Shown here in pieces: positions 1-12,700 of a DNA stretch of 64,000 bases (position 1 is the first letter of the stretch; each line of letters starts with the position of its first letter). The notes beneath the pieces are model-generated. The model did not search any database, was not told the DNA's origin, and saw only the letters and a program-made list of their open reading frames with translations. The stretch is taken from assembly GCF_028476545.1 (NCBI RefSeq), contig NW_026732580.1, positions 317,001 through 381,000 of the forward strand, given 5' to 3'. Origin of the DNA: Physella acuta (taxonomy: Eukaryota > Mollusca > Gastropoda > Physidae). The translations under genes and the position numbers were made by a program.

Positions 1-2280
1 TCCAAGTTTTTAAAATAAATTATTCTTCCCTATAACAAAAATTTAAAATATGATTCATAGTATTTAAATTTTATTATTTGAACTTTATTTTATAATTGTT
101 TATTTATTTTACTACATCCCATACTAAATAATTAGACTGATGAAATACATTATACTAGAGCCAATCGTAATTACTTCAGGACATAAATAACAGTTTAACT
201 ACCTATTAATTAAATTTAATTGTTTTGCTTTGTTTATATTTAAAGTATGCAATTCATATAATTGATCTGTATCCATAAATATCTATTATAGCAATTATTT
301 TTCATACAAAAAATAGTGAATGCAGCATACATTGAAGACTTGCAACTTTATTCTCACTAAAATATTTTTTTCTCCAGGTAAATGAATGGGAAACGGGGGA
401 TTAAGAATTTAATGTAACATAGAAAATAAAAGTTATGAAGAAAAACAGTTTAAGTTAGAATTAAGCTTTAAGTGATGTATAAAGACGGGTGAGGGAGGGA
501 GGGAGGGAGGGAGGGTAGGGCAATCTTGGATGACCCCTGACCCAGTATATTGCCGTAATATTGAAGAGGAATACATTTGTGTAGAGTTTTCAAAATTTGC
601 AAGCATGTACATTTGACAACCTGGCAGCATTTTTACTTTTATAATTTTTTTCACTGATTCCCTTAGCCAGCTTTTGTATTGGTTATGTTAGTTCACATTT
701 CTGTTTAAGACGGAGAGCCAAATGTTGTCTATGGTGACATTTACAGTTTTACGTAATGACCAGCTTTAGCATGATTTAGTATGTGAGAATGAGAGAAGAT
801 GTTTTGTAGTTTATAAAATGGGCTGTGTTCATTTTTTAAAATCCTCAACTGGGTTCTTAGAGTGGCGAGACCTGGAAGTACACACTAGGAGTTGGGGCAA
901 CAGTTTGTCATTCTTGTTTCATCTCCTTTACTGTAATTTTTTTTAACCAAGATCAGTATAAAAGAAGTGAGTGAAGATTGAGAGGTCCACATTTTTCTAG
1001 TCCAGTGTGTTCTAAAAATAACTTAGTTATATCATTGATACAGCCAACTTTATAGGAGGGTGTGGGGTGGATGAATAAGAAGTTGATTTAAATGTCAAGA
1101 AATAGTTTTTGCCAAGTTTATAATCCTGCGTTAATTTGTCTGCTGTTTGGTATTCGAGTTTTGAGCATTTAGCAACAGTGTGATGTGTTGGTTTAGCTCA
1201 ATAAATCCATTGATAGAACTACCTAATGAATTACCCCAGTGAACATTAGTGAATTCCTGTTATAGTTGCCAGTGGCTACAGTAAATCTGCTGTGATATTT
1301 CTCAACACTGTCAGCTGACAAACAGTGTTGTCCATTTCTAGATGTCTGTCCGTTTATGGCTAAAACCACACTGTCTTCTTTTTATTTGTGCTTCACCAAG
1401 ATACTTCAATGTGTCATGATTGAGGGGTGTCCTTTAAAAAAGTTCTTTGATATAAAGCTAGCACTAGGTATGGATGGTCCACATTCCATTTATTCCTAGC
1501 TCTTGTTTTTTGCACTAAAAATAAGTGTATTGGTTTACTATAGTCTCATGAATCTTAAAAATTAACATCTTTCCTACAGACTGGCTTTTTGAATATTTAG
1601 TTTTAGTGAAAAGAGTAATTCATAAACTCATAAACTTTGATCTATTTTCTAAAATGAGGTATTTCTCCACATCTTATTTCTCCATATTTGAATTGTAGAT
1701 TACATATTGCTATATTCTATTCCAAGTACCCAAATTAAGCACTTTCTTAATGTTTGTTGAACATCAATGTAACAAGGCATTCTAAATAGTTTATCATTAT
1801 GAAATAACAAAACAGAAATGTTGTGAAAAATAATTAAATTTCTAATTAAACAGGAGTGAAACAAGGCACATTGAATAGTTTATCACTATAAAATAACAAA
1901 ACAGAAATGTTGCGCAGAATTAAAATTGTTATGAACAGCAACCAAGTACAGCACAGTGAATAGTTTATAAAAATATTGAAGCAGAAATATTGCATAAATC
2001 AATTGTCTGTTTACTCAATATAATTTTAAACTCCAGTCCTTATAGCTTCAGCCAAGATACAATCTAGAAGTATACAGTTTAAAAAGTCTTTATCCCCTTG
2101 TATAACCAAAACCATCCTCAGTAGTGTTGTCTCCCTGTCCTACACATTATCCTGCAGCATTTTTCACCAGTTTTAGTGTACATGTGGTATCAGATTAGTC
2201 AGTTTTTTCTTCTATGGGACAGTGTTTCAGTCTATCTGCACCTCTCATACTTTAACCCAAGGCCACTCGCCTTTTTTATG
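1..2280. other. AT-rich stretch with no supported gene
   Basis: No reading frame here has family resemblance or exon-like borders that I trust. It contains a short GGGA repeat (about 491-514, G-quadruplex-like), and about three degenerate copies of a roughly 90-bp unit around 1765-1990 (shared words: aataacaaaacagaaatgtt and tgaatagttta). Very low coding signal; could be intergenic or untranslated sequence of a plus-strand gene that starts before the window. Confidence 0.5.
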
Positions 2281-2544
2281 CCAGTAGTAGCAAGTCTCAC
2301 TCCGTAACAATAGGGCTTGTAAGTAGGTCACCAACTTCTTATATACTAGCCAGCTAGCTTTTTTCAAACCAATTGTGAATATGTTTATTAAATCGGTAAA
2401 AAAAGAAATAAAAGTTACTTACGCTATTGTTAAGGTATTTAAAATTGTAAAAACTGATGATCTTTGAGAATGCACCTGACCCTGGCTAACGAGATTTAAA
2501 ATTTTAAGTAAGAGAAGCAAAGAGACTTACAAGCCCTATTCTTT

Positions 2545-2735
2545 CCATATGGTTGTTGGCACATTGCTGTTGAGGTAAGAACTAGTAAATCTCACTCCGT
2601 AACATTTCTCTCCATATGGTTGTTGGCACATTGCTATTGAGGTAAGAACTAGCAAGTCTCACTCTGTAACATTTCTTTCTCTCCGTATGGTTGTTGGCAC
2701 ATTGCTGTTGAGGTAAGAACAAGCAAGTCTAACTA
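2545..2735. repeat. Short tandem repeat, about 60-70 bp unit, three copies
   Basis: The words ccatatggttgttggcacat and gaggtaagaactag recur three times between 2545 and 2735, each followed by a caagtctcactc-like segment; a related caagtctcactccgtaaca segment lies apart at about 2290. Copies differ at several positions, so the array is old. Confidence 0.75.
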
Positions 2736-3099
2736 TATAATTTTTGTCTATATTGTTGCCTGTATATATTCCAGTTTGATAGGGAAAATATCTGTTAACT
2801 ATAGAGTACGCCTACTATCATATGAATATTAAATGATAGACATAGATGTCTCTGGTTGGAACCTAGAAGTATAAAATGGCCTGTCTCAAGATTTTATTTG
2901 GTTGTGTTTTTGGATTGATTATTGAACTAATCAAGTAACAACAGTTTTACAGTTATCTTTTAAAAAGTGTATTGTTCTACTAATTAATATCCATTTTTTT
3001 TTTACTTACTTGAAGTCAATGCTGGAAATAATTAACACAATTTCTTATTTGGCTTAGGCATGACACCTTCTCTGAGTTGCGTTAAAATTTTAATTTTCA

Positions 3100-3221
3100 A
3101 ATTTGTGGAAACAATAGTAGTTTTGGTGGGGGGTGGGAGGGGAGAACCCCCCGAAGAAAGTCTACAGCCCCCCGAACGAGATGGATTTCATATAATAAAC
3201 ATACACTTTTACTAGTGTCTG

Positions 3222-3252
<31 letters not shown>

Positions 3253-3300
3253 TTCAAATGCCCCCCAGAGAAAAAAGTCTGGAAGAAACACTGGAGGGAG
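3100..3300. repeat. Interspersed repeat with poly-C tract
   Basis: A C tract of about 20 bp (from about 3220) beside the word acacttttactagtgt. The inverted equivalent, with a G tract next to cactagtaaaagtatat, appears at about 34990-35030, so this looks like two copies in opposite orientation of one short interspersed repeat. Family unknown. Confidence 0.5.
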
Positions 3301-3473
3301 ATAACCACTTTATTTTGGGAAGATCTGATCCATTATTTGATGGAAAGGTAAATAGTTGCATTGAATACAAAACTCTAGGTTTATTCATATGTCTAAAAAT
3401 ATATTTGTTGGCTGTTAGGAAGGTGAATTTGAGTAAACTGGGATTACAAGCTGGTATTATTTATCCATTGTGG

Positions 3474-3790
3474 GTGGGGGTGTGTCAGTATTTCAGTGTA
3501 CAAGGTTGTGTTTACCTTCTGTGTGGGGGCGTGTCAGTATTTCAGTGTACAAGGTTGTGTTTACCTTCTGTGTGGGGGCGTGTCAGTATTTTAGTGTACA
3601 AGGTTGTGTTTACCTTCTGTGTGGGGGGCGTGTCAGTATTTTAGTGTACAAGGTTGTGTTTACCTTCTGTGTGGGGGGCGTGTCACTATTTTAGTGTACA
3701 AGGTTGTGTTTACCTTCTGTGTGGGGGGTGTCAGTATTTTAGTGTACAAGGTTGTGTTTTACACTGTGTGTGGGGGTGTGTCAATATGAT
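3474..3790. repeat. Minisatellite, 49-50 bp unit, about 6 copies
   Basis: Units share tcagtgtacaaggttgtgtt and taccttctgtgtggggg. Unit length alternates between 49 and 50 bp through G-run changes, so open frames slide between copies and are not evidence of coding. Confidence 0.92.
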
Positions 3791-3799
3791 ATTACATAC

Positions 3800-5300
3800 G
3801 TGTGTCTATACTGTGATGTATGTGAGGTTGTGTACACTTATGTGTAGTTCTGACTACAACTGTCAATTCTGTCCTGTTGTGAACATGAATTAGTCTTTGT
3901 GCTCGTTAAATAAATCATACACATATATTTATCTTAGAATTATACAATGTATGTATAATGCATGTGATGAACAGAATAGTGCAATAATGTACTTTTTATC
4001 CCGTGATATATTTTTGTATATACTAGAATGGTGTCTTATACTTATTTTCTAATCAGGTATGAAAGTACTTAAAATGTAACCCTTGTGAGTTAGCATCTAG
4101 TCAGTTACATACAGTGACAGTTAATGGTCTTTGTATCTCATGCTTTTTTTTTTTCTATAACAAAACTCCTCTGTCTGCTAGGATTAACTTAATTTCTCTC
4201 CTGAGTTTATATTTCAGTTGTTGCTATTTGAAGCAGTATCTTACAAGTAAGTACTTGGGACAAGAAGGTGTTGAGCAAGCCAGCGTTGTTGGTCCAAAGT
4301 CAAGCTGGAAACCTGAGTGAATACATGTTGTGTTTACTTTTTATAATAGCTCTTACAGCATAACCTTAGTCCAAGTACTCTAGTATAGGTGGGGCAGGAC
4401 ATGACATTCTGTCAATTACCCCCTCCTCCATGGTGTTAGCCACTGTCAATTACAAATTGACCCTAAACTTATCCTAACAAGAAACCTAACTTTGAAAATA
4501 TGTTAGAGCGAGGTATTTGGATTTGGGTTTGGCTGTTGGATTCAACCAGTATATTGGATGTTACTACCATTTATTAATACCACTTGACTATGATGCAAAA
4601 CAGTAGAACTGACAAAGGTTTCTCAGTTAAGGATTCTAAAGGTACAGCGGCCTGTAATCACTTGTATTACCCCAATAAATAAAACATTTTATTTTGCACA
4701 CTGCCAGCCCAATGGAAGGTTTTTCTTTTTCCAGGTAACATTTATAATAGGCATTTGTAAAAGGGAAAAATGTGAGGAGATTTAGAGGGTGGGGGGGGGG
4801 GGGGGAAGAGAGATAACTGCAGGGTGGTAATGATAGGGGTAATGTTCTAGACTCAATTAACAGACTTTAATGTAATGGTAAATACCACATGATTGGTTAA
4901 TAATTCTTGGACTAAAGCTGATCTCTGCTAAAGTTAAAGATTGATCAGCTGAAAAATGAATCAGATTTTCAAAAAGAATTTTAAAAACATGTAAATAAAA
5001 GGTTGATCTCATAAGGTATAATATTAACAAATGTAACCACTTATAAATTTCTTGAAGGATATGAAGATTTCCACTGTTATTTGATGATGGTTGGGTCTGT
5101 CCCTTATCTCTCTCTAGCCCATGTATGGTGCCTATAAAGCAGCTATTTTTTTCTGTACAGCACAGGAAGTCAGCTATGCATTTAGCAAACAAGAATGACA
5201 ACTCTATGCCTTGACATGCCAATCATGAACTTGATTACTATCCCCTGCCATAAGCCACCTCAGTTAGTCTGGCATTTGTTTATCCTGGCATGCCACTTAA
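3800..5300. other. Non-coding AT-rich spacer
   Basis: No supported gene. A G run of about 15 bases occurs near 4791-4805. A 121-residue minus-strand frame at 4857-5222 has no recognisable domain and sits in low-complexity sequence, so I do not call it. Confidence 0.45.
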
Positions 5301-5311
5301 TCTTTAAATGA

Positions 5312-5540
5312 CAGCTCTGTTACATCTCATCTCAATCACTATATTACATCTCATCTCAATTACTATATTACATCCCATCTCAATTACTCTATTACATCCC
5401 ATCTCAATTACTCTATTACATCCTATCTCAATTACTCTATTACATCCAATATCAATTATTCTACTACATCCAATATCAATTACTCTATTACATCCTATCT
5501 CAATTACTCTATTACATCCCATCTAATTACTCTATTCCAT
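5312..5540. repeat. Minisatellite, about 23-bp unit, about 10 copies
   Basis: Repeated words tcaattactctattacatcc and catctcaatta with single-base variants. Both strands stay open through the array only because of its composition. Confidence 0.9.
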
Positions 5541-7331
5541 CCATGTTTAAGATTTTCCTTTGATTTACTTTATCAAGGTTGTGTTACCATACAAGGGGGT
5601 GGGGAGGTTGGACAATCATCAGTAATTAATAATAAAGCAAATGTATATTGTATTTAGGCTTAGACCATAACGAACATGGAAATATTACCCATACATTAAA
5701 AAAAAACATTTTTAATGATAGAAAATTTACAGAATTCAGATTTATTTTACAACAGGAACAAATACATTGTATTAACTCATTATAAAATATATTTTTACCA
5801 TAACATTGTCTTATTTAGTAAAATTTGAAAGTTAGTCTGTTAAATTCTTAAACTGACTTGGCATTGTTTAAAAACAGCTGCTGATACACCTGCAACCCAA
5901 CTTGTTCTTAGTTCTGCTCATGAGCTTGGCCATCTTCTTACATCTCATGTTTTTATGTTCTCAAGGTTTCCATTTCCATTTTTTTACACAGCAATTTAGG
6001 GGTCACCAATAAAAAGATTTTTTAACAGGACATAAACAATAAGTTCCTGTTCAAGCCCTATTCACTGCTTAGTGTATTAAGAATGTATTCATGATCTTAG
6101 TCTTGTATCCTTACAGTAAAATAATGACATAATTTAGAATTGTTCATAGTCTGCGAAATTGCCGCGCTTACATATTTCTAATGGTGAACTTTCCTTTCAG
6201 ATGTTACGTTGCACTTTTTTTCCAGCTTGGTTTTAAAAGAAGGATAAAGTACACATTGTTGACATTATCTGATGATAGGGGCAGGAACATTTTAAATTTC
6301 CGTTTATTATTTTGAAATAAATATTTCTACTAGTTGTATTTATCTGTGAAGTACAAATTTATTTTTGGTTAATTTTTGCTCTCTTGTAAGTAGCCTATAT
6401 TATCAAAAAAAGTTGATTTCAACTCTTCATCTCTCAAATATGTTTCACTGAAATTTAAAGGAAGTTTTTGACATTTTAAATATTGAAGATCTATTCTTGT
6501 TTAATCTTCAAACTATCTCAAATTCTACCCAAAGGTTACAGATATTTTAGTTAGAAATAAAATATCTATGAAATATGATAGTCACATTAATGAAAACAAT
6601 CATGAAATAAGATTGAGCTACTGTAATGAAAAAAATCATGAAATTTGATAGTAACAAGTAAGGAAAAAAATAATAAAATTTTTATAGTTACACTTAGTTA
6701 AAGTAATGAAAATATCATGAAACGTGATAGACTTTTTGCAGCTGCTTATTTTTGCAAAATAAAATATTTTATATAAGGTGCCTTCAATAGGATGCCCTCC
6801 TTGCTCATCTCCCTTACATTGAATTCTGTATTGTCTATTAAGTATTAGATAGATTCCGTATGGATTTCTCTGGACATCTTACATATAATCTGTTTTAACT
6901 CTCCCGAACTTCAAGTAAAGTGGTTATCTTATGAGCTAAGTATATTTCTATTGGCTGAATCAGTTCAACAGGATTTAAATGTTTCTGTTTTGTTTTTTTT
7001 GCTAGGTAAATTTCCATTGGCTTGCATTGACTAGTAGTTTTCTCACTCCACCTCACACATTCAAGAATACCGTCCGAGATTTTATTTTTCTAGGCGATGC
7101 AAACATCAAGGAGTTTACAACAATAAAGATCTATACATTGGGCAACTATATTTTTTTGGTTAAGGCCATGACAAGGGTTGCAATAGAAGATGAGAAATTG
7201 GTCATGTGGGAAAATAGGTCAGTTGGTAATTAGGTCATGTAGTTTTTCAAGTTTCAGACCTGCATCAGGGTGGATCATTGATATCTTGACTAGCTACATC
7301 ACTGATAATTGTCAGGGCGGAACCAATTCTG
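5541..7331. other. AT-rich spacer with degenerate repeats
   Basis: No gene supported. At about 6560-6735 there are three or four degenerate copies of a roughly 60-bp segment containing aatgaaaa and atcatgaaa with tgatag nearby. Nothing else stands out. Confidence 0.4.
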
Positions 7332-7338
7332 TTATATA

Positions 7339-7372
<34 letters not shown>

Positions 7373-7376
7373 ATTA

Positions 7377-7457
<81 letters not shown>
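7332..7457. repeat. TA microsatellite with interruptions
   Basis: About 125 bp of TA dinucleotides broken by short taattatattta interruptions at two places spaced about 55 bp apart, giving a small higher-order pattern. Confidence 0.95.
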
Positions 7458-7459
<2 letters not shown>

Positions 7460-9537
7460 TTGTCTTACAAACATAGACTTAGAATATGATGCTTTTATTG
7501 ATATTTACCTAAAGTATACAGTTTTATGTACTTGTGAATTTATACAATTTATTTGTGATAAAATAGCTATGTATATATGTAAGTATGTGTACATTTCCTG
7601 TTTACTGTATATAGAATTTTGTCAAATTTAACTTTGGCGTTATAGATGTACAGTTATTTTATTGTGTATAATTACTGTACAAAGACGTTTAAATTCATGT
7701 TCAGCAGTTTGTCATTTGAAGACTGTTTCTTAGAACTTATGTAGATACTACAAACATACACAACACAAATCTCAGGTTTTCAACATAAACTCACTTCTGC
7801 TCAGCCTCACTAAATTTATACATAATTATTAATCTCATTCTCAACAACTAGTCACATTTTTTTTAAGCAATATGCTTTAAAGAAAAACAAAGTTTTTAAG
7901 GAAATGTAAATATATACAGAAATTAATGGTTTCAAGTATTGAAAAAGAAAATGATTTTTTCCAAACTATTTATTAAAATGTTTCCTAAATTTATGAAAAA
8001 TTATGCATGTACACAATTTATTTATATTTAACTTTTAAGGATACTCTGGTCAACATTTGTTATTGTAGAAGGATGTAGGGCTTAGATTTAATTTTAACTT
8101 TTTAGCTTTAGCATTACATTTTCCTTAAATACTATTTATATAGATAGGTAATTCTAATATATTTCAATGTTATTTGTACCAGTCAACGCATTTAAAGTCA
8201 TACTTTTACTCCACGCATTTTACAAATTTTTAAAAATTTTGCATGTTGATGCTCTTATGGCCTATTTTGCACTAATGATCAAACCACTTCACTTTCTTTG
8301 CAGACACCTCATACATTTTCCCACTGCTTTGTAACCGTAGCAACATTTATAAACATCTTTACCATTTCCTGACAGATTATTTAGCTCTTTAGTCTTTTGT
8401 ATGCTTGTAAAGTGTGCTTCTCACATTGTTAAAGGATGAAATTTCTAGATATAACATAAATAATCAGTTAATAGGTAAATATTAAAGATCTAATTTTTGT
8501 GCATGCCTTTTAATTGTAGATTAACTTTTGTTTTTGGAGTGCTAGTGTTGCAGTTAAAACTATTTTTTCCTTCTCAAAATAACAAAATTTGGTGTAGAAA
8601 AATGCTAGCTTCTCAGATGTTTGACTTTTTAAGTTGATAATTTCCAATAAAATAAGGCAGCTTAAAAATAGTGTTCAATAAATTTAAAGGCTTTCAGAAC
8701 ACACTTTCAAATCACACATTTAATTAAATTTTGCAGGAGTATTTTGTAATGATCTGTCTTAACTTGTGCATCTTTGAGGTTTCTGGGGCTAATTACTTAG
8801 AGAAAACTCTTAGTCAATTAAAAGCTTTCTTGTTAATTATAAGATCTAAATCTACAGATCTAATTTACAAGGAAAGCTTTAAAATATATCTAAAAACTAT
8901 ATTTCACTTTCAATAGAAATTCACAGCATTTCTAAATTTTACTCAACTAAGATACTATATTGTAAGCATTGTAGAAATGTATCATCAGTTTGTCATTTAA
9001 TGTTATAAATGCAATTTTTTCACTTATATTCCATGTTTATGTATTTTTTTCAAAGACTAGGGAATCATTGTTAGTTAAAAGGATCTGTTGTTTCTGATTG
9101 CTATTATTAGAAAAACAATTTTGCAGCATTTTCAAATTGACATCTTGTAAATATTTCCACCTATTGGATTATAACTGTGTTCACTTCCTGGTCATTTCCC
9201 CTGGACATTGTTATATAACCATTTAGGCAAATATATGAATTTAAGTTTATTTCATTCAAACAGTGTACAATAAACTATATATATACTGAAATGCTCTTTG
9301 AGTTGTTTTTAAATTATTATAAAATCCTGAATTTCCAAAACAGGTTATGAAGAAATGTTATACAAATTAATTTTCTCAGTTAAACTAAAAGAAGAAATAA
9401 CATTCAATATTTATAAAATTTGATATCATCATATCAATGAATTTCAAAATAAATACATTTTATAATGTCTGTGTTTGGAAACCCATACTACACTTATTTT
9501 AAAAATACAACGTAAAAAATGGCTCCATACAAGTATG
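7458..9537. other. AT-rich non-coding DNA between repeats and SARNP 3' end
   Basis: No gene supported. A plus-strand AATAAA at about 9269 faces the SARNP 3' end, as expected if a plus-strand transcript ended here, but nothing upstream identifies such a gene. A 61-residue frame at 8731-8916 is not credible as coding. Confidence 0.4.
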
Positions 9538-9543
9538 TTTATT
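9538..9543 (-). promoter_or_regulatory. Possible polyadenylation signal of SARNP
   Basis: TTTATT on the plus strand reads AATAAA on the minus strand, 210 bp after the SARNP stop. Another AATAAA on the same strand lies at 9246-9251. In such AT-rich DNA the hexamer is common, so either may be chance. Confidence 0.25.
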
Positions 9544-9752
9544 TGTTCTTGTGACATTAAAAATTTTACCTTAACATTTTTCAAATCTTAAAACAGTCAT
9601 TAATTTTAAAGATGAAGAACCATACATGGCAGTGGAAACTAAAACAATTTACAACAGTTTAAAATAATTGAAGATCCTAAGTGAATATTTAAATTAATGA
9701 AGAAAAGGTCAATATGATGAACGCACATAGATTTGTAAGCTGCCCAGTAACA

Positions 9753-12700
9753 TTATGTAGCTAGTCCAAATCGTTCTGCCCTCTTTTTCTTCTTGGCCTG
9801 AAAAGATTTATAAAATTATGAATTAAACTTTAAAAAAGTTATTAAAGGTAATTCAAGGCATATGATCTTGACTGTCTAGTGTAAAGTAACAATAACAAAA
9901 AGAATGAGAGGATAGTAGTAAAAAAAAAACCAAAAGCATTATTTACATCTAGCTGCTTCTTTTGTTTTTTTTCAGCCTAAAGACTAAGACGATGACGTTT
10001 ATTTTTAAGATAAAAAGTATTTTTATTATTTGCAAAATGGTATTGTTTAAGTACAGCTGTCATAATTTTATTAAAAGCCAGAAGCTTTTACATAATTAAG
10101 AAAAATTAATTTAATGAACTGGTGAAAACTTTACTGAGTAGAATAACAAATATTTTAACTTTGTTATTAACTTGAAAAAAAATTTAACATTCAACATAAA
10201 AACAGAACAGGCTGTTTTGTAGATACTGGAAACAAAAAGAAAACAAAACAATAGTCACCTCTATGTCTGAATCTGTTGAAGTGACTGTACTGACTTTCAG
10301 GCTAGAAGTAGTAGAAGGTGTAGCAGAAGCAGCAGTGGGAGTTCCAAATCTTTCAGCTCTTTTTCTTTTTCTTTCTTCTTCATCAGCCTGCAAAAGAAAG
10401 AAAAATATCACTGTTACAAATGTATTCTGAGAAAACATTTCATAAGACAATTTAAACACAATAAATGAATGACAAAACAGTCTGGAAAAAAGAATATTAT
10501 GTACAGAATAAAAAATGTGAAGAAAATTGAAAAGACGTTACCTTGGTTAATGATGATGACACCACTGCACCAAACCTATCTGCTCTTTTTTTTAAAACAT
10601 CAATGTCCTCTCCCTGTTTTTAAACCATTTGGGAATATTAATCTACAAATATGCCTTTTATAACGCAAATATCACAAAGTATAAAAACATTTCTAGTCTG
10701 GGTTATGATCATAATACAAAAATATATTTAACAATGGTAACAGAATAGTGCACATATAAGATGACAACTAGAGAGTCTAACTAAAGTGCTTACAGTTGGG
10801 CTGGCTAGAGCTGCTGTAGGAGACTTGTTGGCACTTGCAGGTAAACCAAACCTTGAACAAACAAACAATATTTGATTGGGAAAAACAAATTTTGATCGAA
10901 CAACAATATTTGATTGGACAATAGAAGAAGTAAAAATTGTAATCATCTAGCTGGCTGACAATAGTGAATTCAAATAGCTTTTTGTAAAGATTTTCTGGAG
11001 TTGTTCTCAAATATTTATTCTTAAAATGGGATTTCCATCCAGCTGTTTTAGCCTGATTACAGAGTTGCCAGTTACTGCAATAAACATGGTTGACAGTTGC
11101 CAGTTACAGCATAAACCTGGTCAACAAGTTGCCAGTTACTGCAATAAACATGGTCAACAAGTTGCCAGTTACTGCAATAAACCTGGTCAACAAGTTGCCA
11201 GTTACTGCAATAAACCTGGTTGACAGAGTTGCCAGTTACTGCAATAAACCTGGTTGGCAGAGTTGCCAGTTACTGCAATAAACCTGGTCAACAAGTTGCC
11301 AGTTACTGCAATAAACATGGTTGACAGTTGCCAGTTACTGCAATAAACCTGGTCAACACGTTGCCAGTTACTGCAATAAACCTGGTCAACAAGTTGCCAG
11401 TTACTGCAATAAACCTGGTTGACAGAATTGCCAGTTACTGCAATAAACATGGTCAACACATTGCCAGTTACTGCAATAAACATGGTTAACAGAGTTGCCA
11501 GTTACTGCAATAAACCTGGTTGACAGAATTGCCAGTTACTGTAATAAACCTGATTGACAGTGTTGCCAGTTACTGCAATAAATATAGTCAAAAGTTACTG
11601 CAATAAACATGGTCAACAAGTTGCCAGTTACTGCAATAAACATGGTCAACAAGTTGCCAGTTACTGCAATAAATATAGTCAAAAGTTACTGCAATAAACC
11701 TGGTCAACAAGTTGCCAGTTACTGCAATAAATCTACTCAAAAGTTACTGCAATAAACCTGGTTGACAGTTGCCAGTTACTTAGAGTACCACTGATCCCTG
11801 TAATGGCACATGTGGTCTGACTAACTTATTACTCAGCCGTAACTCATTACATGACCCTAAAACTAACATGGTAAATAAACTTTTAATTAAAGATGTTCAT
11901 TAAGTTGTTTTGGATTATTAATTAGCTCACCTTTGAGCCCTCAACTCTTTTTTTGCCTCTAAAGATTCTGCACCAAACTTTTTCGCTCTGAGTTTCAGTC
12001 TCTGGAAGTACATCATCAAGTTAAGGAATTATACAAACAACCTTTAGAATGAATTAAATAGTTAAATCCATTCAACAATAACATAAAGTTTGTAAACAAA
12101 AGTATTTACCTCTTCTTCTGAAAGTTTAGCCATTTCTGCTGGTTTAGCTGTCTGTGTAGTATCTGGTGTATTTTGTTTTGTTGTATCTGCCCTGATGCCA
12201 AAAAAAAATAGATATAGTATTTAAAAACTTGAAATAGAGCTTAAATAATATAAAGATTAATGTAGTTTGAAAAGTGTCTTACAAGTTCTTAACACCATTT
12301 GATGCAGTTACTTCTACTTTCTGTGGAGTGACTGCTGGTTGGGGATCAGGCTTATCCTCAGGTTTTGTCGCCAGTGTGATGCTGTCATCATTTAACTGAG
12401 CAATGAAAAAAGACAGGATGTTTTTCTATCTATAAATACAAGTGACTAGCAAAAGTAATGAAAGTATTTAAATTAAAATGAAATATATAGAGTGGTGAAT
12501 CTTCAAAGGCAATGTAGAGTAGAATAGGAATAACATAAAGTAATTCATGAGTTTACCCAAAATATGTCAATCTTTATAATAACAATGTCTTGGAAAATAG
12601 TTGTTGAGGTGGGAAGCCTTACCACTAACTAGTTAGTACATGATTTACCTATATACTGGAGTGGCCATCTTTATTTTAAAAGTGAATAGTCAAACTAATG

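Noticed and set aside
10184-10459. 91-codon frame overlapping SARNP exon 9
   Set aside because: It is the exon read through into both flanking introns; the spliced model is better supported.
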